Below are positions 50,755 to 58,961 of a DNA stretch of 64,000 nt, in pieces. The position numbers were made by a program, and so were the translations under genes. This stretch comes from JABFRG01 sp038210445 (lineage in GTDB: Bacteria; Myxococcota_A; Polyangia; Polyangiales; Polyangiaceae), in NCBI GenBank assembly GCA_038210445.1, contig JBBQWQ010000001.1:186001-250000 (forward strand), written 5' to 3'. The notes beneath the pieces are model-generated. The model saw only the letters and a list, made by a program, of their open reading frames with translations, searched no databases and was not told the DNA's origin. Each line of letters opens with the position of its first letter. Within the stretch, counting starts at the first letter, position 1.

Positions 50755-50771
50755 ATTGCAGAACACGCAAT
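50755..50771. promoter_or_regulatory. palindromic LysR-type operator
   Basis: ATTGC and GCAAT form a perfect inverted repeat with a seven-base centre (AGAACAC), a T-N11-A type site. It lies seven bases before the LysR start codon, in the gap to the divergent operon, so it probably serves autoregulation and control of that operon. Confidence 0.65.
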
Positions 50772-50857
50772 AGTCTCGTGTCAAGAGAGCGCATTGTTGA
50801 AATCGGGCCAGGGCCGCATCTTCACGGTGCCACCCACCAATCACCAAGGAGCCCATC

Positions 50858-51415
50858 ATGTCCCTCACTTCGCGCATCCCCACCCCCGCCACCATCGACG
50901 CCGCCCCCACCGCCTCCCAGCCCCTCCTCGAGGCGGTGAAGAAGCAGCTCGGCAGCGTCCCCAACCTGTTCCGCATCGTATCGAACAGCCCCGCCACCCT
51001 CGAGGGGTACCTGGGCCTCAACGCCGCGTTGGGCAAGGGCAAGCTCGACGCCCGTACCCGCAACCGCATCGCCATGGTGGTGGCCGAAGAGAACGGCTGC
51101 GACTACTGCCTCGCCGCCCACGCCTTTCTCGGCAAAAACGTAGCCAAGATGGACGACGCCGAGCTGACCGCGAACCGCGCCGGCGAGTCGGGCGACGCCC
51201 AGGCGCAGGCGGCGCTCCGCTTCGCGACCAAGGTGGTGCGCGCGCGCGGCCACGTCGACGCCGCCGACGTCGAGGCGGTGAAGGGCGCCGGCTACGACGA
51301 CGGGCAGGTGCTCGAGATCCTCGCCCACGTCGCCCTCAACACGCTCACCAACTACGTCAACAGCGCGCTCGCCACCGAGGTCGACTTCCCGCGCGTGGCG
51401 CCCCGCGTTTCATGA
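50858..51415 (+). CDS. carboxymuconolactone decarboxylase-family (AhpD-like) protein, 185 aa
   Basis: The CMD/AhpD fold has the redox motif EENGCDYCLAAHAF (CxxC with a following H), and the N-terminal QLGSVPNLFRIVSNSPATLE is usual for the peroxidase-related subgroup. Members act as alkylhydroperoxidase-like proteins in oxidative stress. The ribosome site AAGGAG precedes the ATG by six bases. The stop overlaps the next start (ATGA), so it is the first gene of a three-gene operon divergent from a LysR regulator. Confidence 0.93.
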   Translation: MSLTSRIPTPATIDAAPTASQPLLEAVKKQLGSVPNLFRIVSNSPATLEGYLGLNAALGKGKLDARTRNRIAMVVAEENGCDYCLAAHAFLGKNVAKMDDAELTANRAGESGDAQAQAALRFATKVVRARGHVDAADVEAVKGAGYDDGQVLEILAHVALNTLTNYVNSALATEVDFPRVAPRVS

Positions 51416-51864
51416 TCCGGCTGCCGGTTCCCCCGTTCACGCGCGAGACCGCGACCCTCAAGGCGCGGCTCGCCGAAGACGCCTGGAACAGCCGCGACCC
51501 CGCGCGCGTGGCCCTCGCCTACACCGAAGACACGCAATGGCGAAACCGAGACCAGTTCTTCCAAGGGCGGGCGGCGGTGGTGGCCTTCCTCGAGAAGAAG
51601 TGGTCCGAAGAGCTGGAGTACCGGTTGGTCAAGGACGTTTGGGCCTTCGGCGGGAATCGCATCGCCGTGCGCTTCGTCTACGAATGCTGCGACGCCGCCG
51701 GAGCGTGGCGCCGCGCGTACGGCAACGAGCAATGGGAATTCGATGAGGGCGGCCTCATGGGTCGTCGCGAGGCGAGCATCAACGACGTGGTCATTGGCGA
51801 GCGAGAGCGCCTCTTTTGCTGGCCGCTGGGGCCCCGCCCGGAGGGGCACCCTGGGCTCGAGTGA
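51412..51864 (+). CDS. DUF1348 nuclear-transport-factor-2-like protein, 150 aa
   Basis: A small alpha/beta protein of DUF1348: VPPFTRETATLKARLAEDAW, LAYTEDTQWRNRDQFFQGRA, VKDVWAFGGNRIAVRFVYEC and EFDEGGLMGRREASIND. The SnoaL/NTF2 fold often binds small hydrophobic molecules. It starts inside the CMD stop and its own stop lies just before the next gene. It is probably in the LysR-regulated operon and may help in redox or xenobiotic defence. Confidence 0.92.
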   Translation: MIRLPVPPFTRETATLKARLAEDAWNSRDPARVALAYTEDTQWRNRDQFFQGRAAVVAFLEKKWSEELEYRLVKDVWAFGGNRIAVRFVYECCDAAGAWRRAYGNEQWEFDEGGLMGRREASINDVVIGERERLFCWPLGPRPEGHPGLE

Positions 51865-51878
51865 ACGCGGAGATAAGT

Positions 51879-52493
51879 ATGCAAGATGCACGCAAATATC
51901 CCAGCGACGTCGCCTTCACGCCCGCCGTGAAGGCGGTGCAGGAGCGGCTCGGCTCGCGGACCGCCTATGCTCGCATGGAGCGCGGGCGCGGCTGGGAGAC
52001 CGAGATCACAGGCGATCTGGCGGAGCTGATTGGCCAGCAGGTGAGCTTTTACCTCGCCACGTCCAACGCCGCGAACCAGCCCTACATTCAGCACCGCGGC
52101 GGCCCCAAGGGCTTCTTGCGGGTACTCGACTCCACGACGCTGGCGTTTGCCGACTTTCGCGGCAATCGCCAGTACATTTCCATGGGCAACCTGGCGGAGA
52201 ACCCCAACGTCCACCTTTTTCTCATGGACTACGCCAACCCGTCGCGGGTGAAGATCTGGGGCACGTGCACCGTGGTCGAAGACGACGTAGCGCTGCTCGA
52301 AACGCTCACCGTGCCGGGGTACGACGGCCGCGCGCAACGCGCCCTTCTCATTCACGTCACCGCGTGGGACGCCAACTGCCCCCAGCACATTCCGCAACGC
52401 TTCGAGGCCGCCGACGTGAAGGAAGCCCTCGCACGTCGGGACCATCGCATCGCCGAGCTCGAAGCGCAGGTGGCAGAGCTACGCGCACGCTGA
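51879..52493 (+). CDS. pyridoxamine 5'-phosphate oxidase family protein, 204 aa
   Basis: A flavin-binding split-barrel protein: GQQVSFYLATSNAANQPYIQ, then LAFADFRGNRQYISMGNLAE and NVHLFLMDYANPSRVKIWGT. These are typical of the FMN-binding PNPOx-like group rather than the vitamin B6 enzyme itself. The ATG at 51879 has a GGAG site six bases upstream; a GTG at 51861 would overlap the previous stop (GTGA) and cannot be excluded. It ends the three-gene LysR-controlled operon. The C-terminus is a short coiled coil (HRIAELEAQVAELRAR). Confidence 0.88.
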   Translation: MQDARKYPSDVAFTPAVKAVQERLGSRTAYARMERGRGWETEITGDLAELIGQQVSFYLATSNAANQPYIQHRGGPKGFLRVLDSTTLAFADFRGNRQYISMGNLAENPNVHLFLMDYANPSRVKIWGTCTVVEDDVALLETLTVPGYDGRAQRALLIHVTAWDANCPQHIPQRFEAADVKEALARRDHRIAELEAQVAELRAR

Positions 52494-52496
52494 GTA

Positions 52497-53129
52497 TCAG
52501 CCCTTGTCGCGGAGACCGCGGTGAATGCCGCCGAAGCCGGTGACGAGCGCGATGACCACTCCCTGGGCGCCAAGGAAGATGGCGGAGCCGAAGTCGAGGC
52601 TCTCGAGCGCCAGCCCGAGACCGAGGTCGGCGACGCCGTAGAGCGCGCCGGCGATGCCGATGGCAACCATGGCAGTGGTGCGCGTTGCGCGGGTCCACTT
52701 GGCGCCCGCGTAGCCCGCGCCAGCGAAGGTGAGGGCGGTCGAGAGGTACCAGGCGTAGCCGCCCACGCCGGGGATGTGGATGTTCAGGAAGACCACGTCG
52801 AACACCAGCGCCAGGACCACCGCGCCCATGGCCAACGCGAAGGCCAGCGCCGCCGGCAAGCCGCTCGGCTGGGCGACGCCGGCGCCCGCGCGACCGAGCG
52901 CGCCGCCGAGAGCACCCATGCCACCCATGCCACCCATGCCACCCATGCCACCCATGCCGGGAACGCTCGGCATCTGGAACCCCGGCTGCGGTCCGCCGTA
53001 CTGCTGCTGCTGCTGCTGGGGGGCGCCGTACTGCTGCTGGGGGGCGCCGTACTGCTGCTGGGGGTACGGCTGCGCGTAGGGGTTCGGGGCCTGACCATTG
53101 TTGCCGTAGCGGGGATCGTTGCTTTGCAT
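52497..53129 (-). CDS. membrane protein with Gln/Tyr and Gly/Met repeats, 210 aa
   Basis: The N-terminus is a low-complexity cytoplasmic region: QQQYGAPQQQYGAPQQQQQQ and a run of GMG repeats (residues about 58-72). The rest has four membrane helices (LAFALAMGAVVLALVFDVVF, then helices near 125, 155 and 185). The repeat DNA is slippage-prone. The start at 53129 (MQSNDPRYGNN) has a weak AGGGG site; an in-frame GTG start six codons upstream is possible. It converges on the PNPOx-like gene with three bases between stops. The family is unknown. Confidence 0.7.
   Translation of the reverse strand: MQSNDPRYGNNGQAPNPYAQPYPQQQYGAPQQQYGAPQQQQQQYGGPQPGFQMPSVPGMGGMGGMGGMGGMGALGGALGRAGAGVAQPSGLPAALAFALAMGAVVLALVFDVVFLNIHIPGVGGYAWYLSTALTFAGAGYAGAKWTRATRTTAMVAIGIAGALYGVADLGLGLALESLDFGSAIFLGAQGVVIALVTGFGGIHRGLRDKG
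52912..52956 (-). repeat. 9-bp tandem repeats encoding a Gly-Met tract
   Basis: The unit ccacccatg (gcacccatg in the first copy) is repeated five times, encoding GMG-type residues in the membrane protein on the minus strand. A second pair of 20-bp near-repeats around gggcgccgtactgctgctgg lies at about 53021-53060 and encodes QQYGAP. These can gain or lose copies by slippage and stay in frame. Confidence 0.8.
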
Positions 53130-53277
53130 GATGAACCCCTGGAGCACGCCGCGTGCCGCCCGTGAATGCGGGGAATTCTCGAGAAATCCTCACTTGGCCT
53201 GGGCTCTGCGCGGCAACCAGGCAACGGGTTGCCGGCAAGCGAACGGCTGCTCGGTCTTGGGGCCTGGGGTACTCGCC

Positions 53278-54702
53278 TCAGCTCGCGCCCGCCAAAGCGT
53301 TGCCGGCGACCTGCGGCGCGCCGCTGCGACGGAACAGATGACAATAGACGCCGTGCTTGGGCCGCAGGGTCACCACCGGATCGAGCGTCAGGGGCCTCGA
53401 AGCGTCGCGGTCGAGGCGGTGATGCTGCAGCACCATGGCGAGGATGATCGTGGCCTCCATCATGGCGAAGGCGTTGCCGATGCAGGTGCGCGGTCCGCCG
53501 CCGAAGGGCAGGTACGCGAACTTGTGGCGCCCTTCCGAGCGCTCCGGCGAGAAGCGCGTGGGGTCGAAGCCCTCGGGGTTTTCCCAGCGCTTGGCGTCGC
53601 GGTGGAGCACGTACGGCGAGATGCCCACGATGCCGCCCTTGGGCAGACGAAAGCCGCCGATGACGTCTTCCGCCAGCGACTCGCGCTCGAAGGTCCAGGC
53701 CGGTGGGTAAAGCCGGAGCGTCTCGTCCAGCACCATGCGCGTGACCTTCAGGCGCGGAAGGTCGGCCAGCGTCGGCGTCCGGCCTTCGAGTACCGTCTGA
53801 AGCTCTTCCTGGGTTTGCCGCAGCCAGTGGGGATGGATGGAGAGTGCATGTATCGCGAAGGCCAGGAGGTTGGCGGTGGTCTCGTGGCCGGCCAGCACCA
53901 GCGTCAAGAGCTCGTCGCGGAGCTGGCGATCGTTCATGCGGTCGTCGTCGGCATCGCCCACCACCCGCATGAGCATGCCCAGTAGGTCGTTTCCCGGGTC
54001 TGCCTGCTTTCGCCGCTCACCGATGATGCGATACACGAGCTCGTCGAGGATGCGCCGGGCCTTCTGGTAGCGCAGGTTCGAGGGGGTGGGTACCCACGGG
54101 GGAATGCGCACCAGGGCTTCGGCGTAGGCGTTGGTCCACTTGAGGCCGATGTCGAGGGCCTCGCCGATGGCGCTGGAGTCGTCGTCGACGTCGGTGGAGA
54201 GCAGCGTTTGCCCGACGATGGCGAAGGTGAGACGCATCATCTCGGCGTGCACGTCGACGCACGTGCCCGGCTCGATACGGCTCCACCGGTCGAGCATCCG
54301 CTGCGTCTCGGTGGCCATGGTGGTGGCGAAGCCCGAGAGATGCTCCCGGTGAAAGGCCGGCTGCGAGAGCCGCCGCTGGCGCTTCCAGAAGTCGCCCTCG
54401 CTGGTGAGCAGACCGTCGCCCAGCATGATCTTCAGGCCGCCATAGTTGCGGCTCTTCACGTAGTTCTTCGCGTTGTCGACCAGCACGTGCTTCACCGCGC
54501 CCAGGTCGTTCAAGAGGTAGTAGTCGATGGGGCCGAAGCGGAACTTCACCACGTCGCCGAAGGCCTCGCGGGCGCTCAAGAAGAGCGCGATGGGGTCGCG
54601 CCACGCCTCGCGCAGCTGGCCCACCCACGGCAGGCCGGGCGGAGTGGGCGCCTCGCGCACGGTGGCAAGAGAGGCGCTGGGAATGGGCATGAGGTTCTGC
54701 AT
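53278..54702 (-). CDS. cytochrome P450, 474 aa
   Basis: A heme-thiolate monooxygenase. Key motifs: LVLAGHETTANLLAFAIHAL (oxygen-binding helix I), VLDETLRLYPPAW (ExxR), GFDPTRFSPERSEG and the heme cysteine loop FAYLPFGGGPRTCIGNAFAM. The sequence belongs to the bacterial CYP102-like/fatty-acid-hydroxylase-like class; the substrate is unknown. No redox partner is adjacent. The start at 54702 (MQNLMPIPSASLATVREAPT) is followed by the usual PPGLPWVGQL region. It is divergent from a TetR regulator with two operators between, so it is probably inducible. Confidence 0.95.
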   Translation of the reverse strand: MQNLMPIPSASLATVREAPTPPGLPWVGQLREAWRDPIALFLSAREAFGDVVKFRFGPIDYYLLNDLGAVKHVLVDNAKNYVKSRNYGGLKIMLGDGLLTSEGDFWKRQRRLSQPAFHREHLSGFATTMATETQRMLDRWSRIEPGTCVDVHAEMMRLTFAIVGQTLLSTDVDDDSSAIGEALDIGLKWTNAYAEALVRIPPWVPTPSNLRYQKARRILDELVYRIIGERRKQADPGNDLLGMLMRVVGDADDDRMNDRQLRDELLTLVLAGHETTANLLAFAIHALSIHPHWLRQTQEELQTVLEGRTPTLADLPRLKVTRMVLDETLRLYPPAWTFERESLAEDVIGGFRLPKGGIVGISPYVLHRDAKRWENPEGFDPTRFSPERSEGRHKFAYLPFGGGPRTCIGNAFAMMEATIILAMVLQHHRLDRDASRPLTLDPVVTLRPKHGVYCHLFRRSGAPQVAGNALAGAS

Positions 54703-54730
54703 GGGGCACCCGGAAGCGGCGAGAGTGTGA

Positions 54731-54752
54731 AACGTGAGGTTGCCCTCACGTT
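54731..54752. promoter_or_regulatory. TetR-type operator 1 (AACGTGAGG-N4-CCTCACGTT)
   Basis: A perfect inverted repeat with 9-bp arms and a four-base centre (TTGC) between the P450 and TetR genes. It starts about 29 bp upstream of the P450 ATG and is probably the main binding site of the divergent TetR protein. Confidence 0.78.
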
Positions 54753-54758
54753 TTGTAG

Positions 54759-54779
54759 AATGTGAGTCTGCCTCACGTT
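54759..54779. promoter_or_regulatory. TetR-type operator 2 (AATGTGAG-N5-CTCACGTT)
   Basis: A second, slightly imperfect copy of the same palindrome, about 28 bp centre-to-centre from operator 1 (roughly 2.6 helical turns). The two boxes together suggest cooperative binding and control of both divergent genes. Confidence 0.7.
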
Positions 54780-54838
54780 TGTCAAGCGCAGCACTCCGCC
54801 GCGGAAAAGTATTCCAAAGGCCCGGCGAAACTCGGTAC

Positions 54839-55552
54839 ATGAGCCATCCCGTGGCGAAGCGCGCTGAACCCAAGCTCCCGACTCGCTCGCCCGCCGGGGG
54901 CGAAGGCCGCGCGGTGCCGGCGCAGGCGCGGAGTCGAGAGCGGTATGAGCGCATTCTCGATGCCGCCACCGCGGTCATCGCCGAGGTCGGCTACGAGGCC
55001 GCCACCACCGAGGCCATTGCCGAGCGCGCGGAGACGTCGATCGGCAGCGTGTATCGCTTCTTCCCCAACAAGCTGGCCATGTTCCAGGCGCTCATTCCGC
55101 GCTACCTAGACAAGACCCGCGCGCTCTTCGACTCGCTGGTCACGCCCGAGGCCTTTACCCAGCCGTGGCAGAGCCTGGTGGAGCGCGGCATCGATCTGTT
55201 CGCCGACTTCCAGCTGAAGGAGCCAGGCTTTCGTGCGGTGTGGATGAGCATCAAGGTCACCGACCAGCTGCTGGTCGAGGGCGACGAGGTGAACCAGGAG
55301 TTCGCCCGGCGCCTCGAGCTGACCTTGCAGTTCCAGGCTCCGAGCCTCGACGCGGCGCAGCGGCGCGTGGTGGCCATGGTGGTGGTGGAGATCGTCAGCG
55401 CCATGCTGGTGGTGGCCACCCAGCGGGGCCCGGAGCTCGCGCCGCAGCTGGTCGCCGAGACCAAAAAGGCCGTCACGCGCTACCTCGAGGCCTACATGGT
55501 GCCGTTACCGGCCGCCCCCGCGAAGAGCTCCGTCAAGCGGTCCAAGCGGTAG
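54839..55552 (+). CDS. TetR/AcrR-family transcriptional regulator, 237 aa
   Basis: The DNA-binding helix reads RYERILDAATAVIAEVGYEA and TTEAIAERAETSIGSVYRFF, a standard TetR HTH. The C-terminal ligand domain (ERGIDLFADFQLKEPGFRAV) is about 130 aa. The start at 54839 (MSHPVAKRAEPK) has a basic linker before the HTH. The gene is divergent from the P450 gene; two palindromes in the gap fit TetR sites for autoregulation and P450 repression. The ligand is probably a P450 substrate or product, an inference from layout. Confidence 0.93.
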   Translation: MSHPVAKRAEPKLPTRSPAGGEGRAVPAQARSRERYERILDAATAVIAEVGYEAATTEAIAERAETSIGSVYRFFPNKLAMFQALIPRYLDKTRALFDSLVTPEAFTQPWQSLVERGIDLFADFQLKEPGFRAVWMSIKVTDQLLVEGDEVNQEFARRLELTLQFQAPSLDAAQRRVVAMVVVEIVSAMLVVATQRGPELAPQLVAETKKAVTRYLEAYMVPLPAAPAKSSVKRSKR

Positions 55553-55616
55553 AGGTTTTCCTGCGAGAGATGCTTCTCCCGCGAGCGGTGGCCTGCGGCG
55601 GCCGAGTGGGCGTAGC

Positions 55617-56453
55617 ATGCTCGCCATGGGTGCCGACTACATCGGGTTTCGCGGATGCGAGCTGCAGCGGTCGCTGGGCGTAGAGGGCTTTCTCGGTAAG
55701 CTCAAGCTCCGCGCCTACAAGAGCGCCATCGAGGCCCAGGTTCCGGAGTCGGAGCGGGCCACTGTGAAGGTGCAGGTGCAGGTCACCGGGCGGCCTCCGC
55801 AGACCCTGAGCTACGGCGGCATTTGCCAGGAGCTCGACACGTTTGCGCGGGGCTCCGCGGAGTGCCCGTCGTGTCCGGTGGGCGGGGGCGCGCCGGTGGG
55901 CTGCTACCGGTACGTGGGCTATCCGGTCGACGCCATCACCGAGGAGCTTGCCTTCGCGTTTTTCTGCGAGGGCCTCGATACGCCCGACACCATCGCCGAT
56001 CAGCTCTACCGCGACATCGTGTCGCGGGTGCCTCTGGGCAGCGGCTGGCACACGCAGCGGCCGGGCCCCCTGGCAGAGCTGCCGGCGCCGTTCGTGTACA
56101 CCTCGCCAGGCGGTCGGCGGGTCGACAGCGCGCAGCTGCTGGCGGCGATGTTCATCACACTCGACCACCCGGCGCTGGTGGTGGCGTACGCGCGCTTCTT
56201 CCACGAGCTCTTGGCGTTCGTCGCCGCCGCTCGCGACCGCATCGCTACGCTGGAGCCAGACGGACAGATACGGCTCAACGTGAACGTCGCGCGCCCAGAA
56301 GACACCGGCCCGGCCACCCTGCGAGCCCTCGAGCGCGCCAAGGCCCTCTACGGCTCCCGTACGTTGCGCGAGCTCGGCGAGGTCGCGAATCTGGTCCACT
56401 CGATCATCCCCTATGCGCTCCAGGGCGAAGGCTACGTGCACGTCGACGGCTAA
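55617..56453 (+). CDS. conserved hypothetical protein, 278 aa
   Basis: I do not recognise this protein. It starts MLAMGADYIGFRGCELQRSL (alternative start at 55626) and includes a CPSCPVGGGAPVGCYRY segment, a possible metal or disulphide site, near residue 85. The rest is a soluble alpha/beta pattern without signal peptide (ITEELAFAFFCEGLDTPDTI, LLAAMFITLDHPALVVAYAR). It follows the TetR gene on the same strand by 64 bp. A hairpin lies just after the stop (56459-56474). Confidence 0.7.
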   Translation: MLAMGADYIGFRGCELQRSLGVEGFLGKLKLRAYKSAIEAQVPESERATVKVQVQVTGRPPQTLSYGGICQELDTFARGSAECPSCPVGGGAPVGCYRYVGYPVDAITEELAFAFFCEGLDTPDTIADQLYRDIVSRVPLGSGWHTQRPGPLAELPAPFVYTSPGGRRVDSAQLLAAMFITLDHPALVVAYARFFHELLAFVAAARDRIATLEPDGQIRLNVNVARPEDTGPATLRALERAKALYGSRTLRELGEVANLVHSIIPYALQGEGYVHVDG

Positions 56454-56458
56454 GGGCC

Positions 56459-56474
56459 GAGGGCTACGGCCCTC
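56459..56474 (+). terminator. short stem-loop after the hypothetical gene, possible terminator
   Basis: GAGGGC-TACG-GCCCTC is a 6-bp stem with a TACG loop, six bases after the stop codon at 56451-56453. No T-run follows directly, so it may be an attenuator or part of a Rho-dependent end rather than a full intrinsic terminator. Confidence 0.4.
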
Positions 56475-56591
56475 CGCGATCGCGCGATCCGGGTGTCTCC
56501 GCAGAAAGACACAGGTGGCACGCTCGGCTGTGCGGATCGCCCGGTTTTTTACCGACCTTGCGCGGGTGCAATTCGTGCAACCATTGCCGGT

Positions 56592-57767
56592 ATGAAGCAC
56601 CGGGGCACCTTCGCGGCGGGACTTGGGGTCGGCATTCTCGCCTTGGGGTTCGCGCCCGCGGCGGTCTCGTCGACCGGGTGCGTTGACCAGCAAGACGAAG
56701 TCGACGCCGGAACCTTTTCGAATCCCCCGCCGTCGCCGCCGCTTCCGGAGGTGGCCAAGCAGCTCTTCGACGAGCTGAAGCCAGCCTTCGTCGTGGCCTG
56801 CGGCAAGGGCTGCCACACCACTGCGGTCGCCTTCAAGAACGCGCCTACGTTCCTGGCGCCGCCCGACGAATACAAGGCCATCCTGGCCTCCGGGTTCGTC
56901 ACCGACGACGCCACCGCGAGCCCGCTCTTGAACCAACGGGAGCACGAGGGGCCGGCGCTGGCCACCTTCCCCGATCTGGCCGCGAAGGTGTTCACCTGGC
57001 TGCGCTTCGAGGCGCTGGTGAAGCAGAAGGCGTCGTTGCCCTCCAGCGGCTATGCGGTCATCAACGCGGGTCCCAACGAGATCGACATGGGCCCGGCCGG
57101 CATCGCAGGCGTCAAGATTCGCTTCGAAGCGCAGATGCCCGGCGGCATCCTCAGCCTCAGCAAGCTGCGCATTTTCGTGCCCGACCTCGGCCCCAAGAAG
57201 GGCGCGACCCTCTCGCGTCCGCTCTTTTATCGGCTCCGCAAGGACAACAAGCTCTTCGTCGACCCGGGCGACACGTTCTCGTACGTGAACGCGGTGTTCC
57301 CCGGCGGCACAGAGACGCCCCTTCCGCCAGGCTCGGCCATCTTCGCGGTGCCCGAAGCGTGGGCGCCATTTCAGCCCGGCGAACGCGTGCGCATTCAGGC
57401 CGACAAATTCGAGATCGGCGACGTGGCCGAGGTGGGTACCAACCCCACATGCAAGAATGTGGCGCTCTTCCAGAGCACGCTCCTGCCGAGCCTCATGGGC
57501 CAGGGGGTGGGCGCGGGCATCAACTGCTCAAACGGCGGCAACTGCCACGGCGGCTTGCAAAACCCGCGCTTCATTGCCGGCGACCCCACGGCCACGTGCA
57601 TCAACTTCGGGCAGTTCACGAACAAGGCGAACCCGGCGCAGAGCCCGGTGGTGCTCAAGCCCTCGGGGCCGAATCCGCCCAATGGTCACGCCGGCGGCAA
57701 GGTCACAGACGCCGCAGGCTTTGCCAACACCTGGACGCAGGCCATCACCGGCGGCCAGACTTTCTGA
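56592..57767 (+). CDS. exported c-type cytochrome-like protein, 391 aa
   Basis: A signal peptide (MKHRGTFAAGLGVGILALGF, with cleavage near APAA) precedes a mature protein with a canonical heme motif CGKGCH near residue 75 and a second candidate CSNGGNCH (CX4CH) near residue 317. The C-terminal part carries further heme-type surroundings (NCHGGLQNPRF). Methionine/glycine-rich loops such as MGPAGIAGVKIRFEAQMPGG are beta-type. It is probably a periplasmic electron carrier or heme-containing surface protein. It ends one base before the convergent Sel1-type lipoprotein gene. CcmE in the same window could mature it. Confidence 0.75.
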   Translation: MKHRGTFAAGLGVGILALGFAPAAVSSTGCVDQQDEVDAGTFSNPPPSPPLPEVAKQLFDELKPAFVVACGKGCHTTAVAFKNAPTFLAPPDEYKAILASGFVTDDATASPLLNQREHEGPALATFPDLAAKVFTWLRFEALVKQKASLPSSGYAVINAGPNEIDMGPAGIAGVKIRFEAQMPGGILSLSKLRIFVPDLGPKKGATLSRPLFYRLRKDNKLFVDPGDTFSYVNAVFPGGTETPLPPGSAIFAVPEAWAPFQPGERVRIQADKFEIGDVAEVGTNPTCKNVALFQSTLLPSLMGQGVGAGINCSNGGNCHGGLQNPRFIAGDPTATCINFGQFTNKANPAQSPVVLKPSGPNPPNGHAGGKVTDAAGFANTWTQAITGGQTF

Positions 57768-57768
57768 G

Positions 57769-58797
57769 TCAGCGCACTCGGTAGACCACCACGAAGCCGA
57801 ACGTCGGGTTGGTCAGGACGGTGGCCTTGCCCGCCTTCACGCCGAACTCTGGCTGCGGGCGCGCGGAGGTGTATGGCGGGGGCGGCGTCTGCGTTGGCGG
57901 TTTCAGGCGAAAGCTGACCCGTTCGCCCCTTCCGACGCGGGCCAAGGTATCGGCGCCGCCGTACTTGTCGGCCACGGTATCGAAGGGCGTTCCGCGGCCC
58001 AGCGCTGCCGCCGCCGCCGCCGCGAGACGCTTGGCTTCCTCGGGCGAGCGATCGACCTTGTCGAGCTTCGCGTCGCGATGCGACACATGAAACGCACGAT
58101 AGACCGCCCTCTCCCGCGGCGTCACGCGATCGTCCATGTCCGCGAGGCGGCCGCACTCGAACTTTCCCCCGGCGTCGCAGCACTTTTTCACGAGCGCGTG
58201 GGCCCTCGCTTCGTCGGCGGGAACGCCCACGATGCCTTCGTCGAGCACCTGGGCCGCCGCGCTGCACCCGCCGAGCTCACCGAGGTCGCAAGAACGCATG
58301 TAGAGCGCAAGTACCTTGGCGCCGTCTTGCTGCAGGTGCGCGCCCACCTTGTACTCGAGGGCCAGCGTGGAGCAGGAGCGGGCGTAGCCGCCCTCGCAAG
58401 TGGCGGCCCAGAGCTGCAGCGCGCGCGGTACGTCTGCTGCGATGCCTCGACCGTCGACCAGCAAGACGCCGAGGAGATGGCACCCTTCGGGATCGCCGGT
58501 GGCGACGCTGGGGCACGACAGCGCGAAGTGCGTGGCGGCCACCTCCGGCGCGTCGTGGAGCGTTGCGAGCCCGGCCCGCCGGCACGCGGCCGTGGAGCCG
58601 CCCTCGCATGCGGTCTTGCACGGCGCCAGACCCTCGCATGCTTCGGCCACGGGCGCGGCTGCGATGGCCGAAGCGGGAGCGACTTGCGCATCCGCGGCGC
58701 TCGGCGTCGACGCCGCGGACGCGGGCGAATCTTGCCGCGTTGCGGCCGCGCCGCCGCATCCCACCAACAGGCTCAGGACCAACCAAGAGGAGCGCAT
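57769..58797 (-). CDS. Sel1-repeat-like cysteine-rich lipoprotein, 342 aa
   Basis: A signal peptide (MRSSWLVLSLLVGCGGAAAT, lipobox LVGC) precedes an Ala/Ser/Pro linker and Sel1/TPR-type repeats with paired cysteines (GLAPCKTACEGG, STAACRRAG, GYARSCSTLALEYK, LGGCSAAAQVLDEG). Sel1 repeats often scaffold protein complexes; the cysteines probably form disulphides. The C-terminus has a short beta domain (KATVLTNPTFGFVVVYRVR). No operon partner. Typical of myxobacterial outer-membrane or periplasmic lipoproteins. Confidence 0.82.
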   Translation of the reverse strand: MRSSWLVLSLLVGCGGAAATRQDSPASAASTPSAADAQVAPASAIAAAPVAEACEGLAPCKTACEGGSTAACRRAGLATLHDAPEVAATHFALSCPSVATGDPEGCHLLGVLLVDGRGIAADVPRALQLWAATCEGGYARSCSTLALEYKVGAHLQQDGAKVLALYMRSCDLGELGGCSAAAQVLDEGIVGVPADEARAHALVKKCCDAGGKFECGRLADMDDRVTPRERAVYRAFHVSHRDAKLDKVDRSPEEAKRLAAAAAAALGRGTPFDTVADKYGGADTLARVGRGERVSFRLKPPTQTPPPPYTSARPQPEFGVKAGKATVLTNPTFGFVVVYRVR

Positions 58798-58961
58798 GCG
58801 ACCGGCGTACCAGACGTCTTCGGCAAGTCAAAGGGTCGCTGTTGCGCTCTCGCCAGTGGCTCCCACCTCGGCGCGCGAGAAGGAAATTCCGTGGCGCTGC
58901 TTGGGCGAGACAGCGTGCCACGCGCCCGCATTCTCGCCGGCAATTCGGTTAGAGTCACCGG

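Noticed and set aside
52912..53060. Possible CRISPR array
   Set aside because: The repeats are short, contiguous and in coding frame with no unique spacers.
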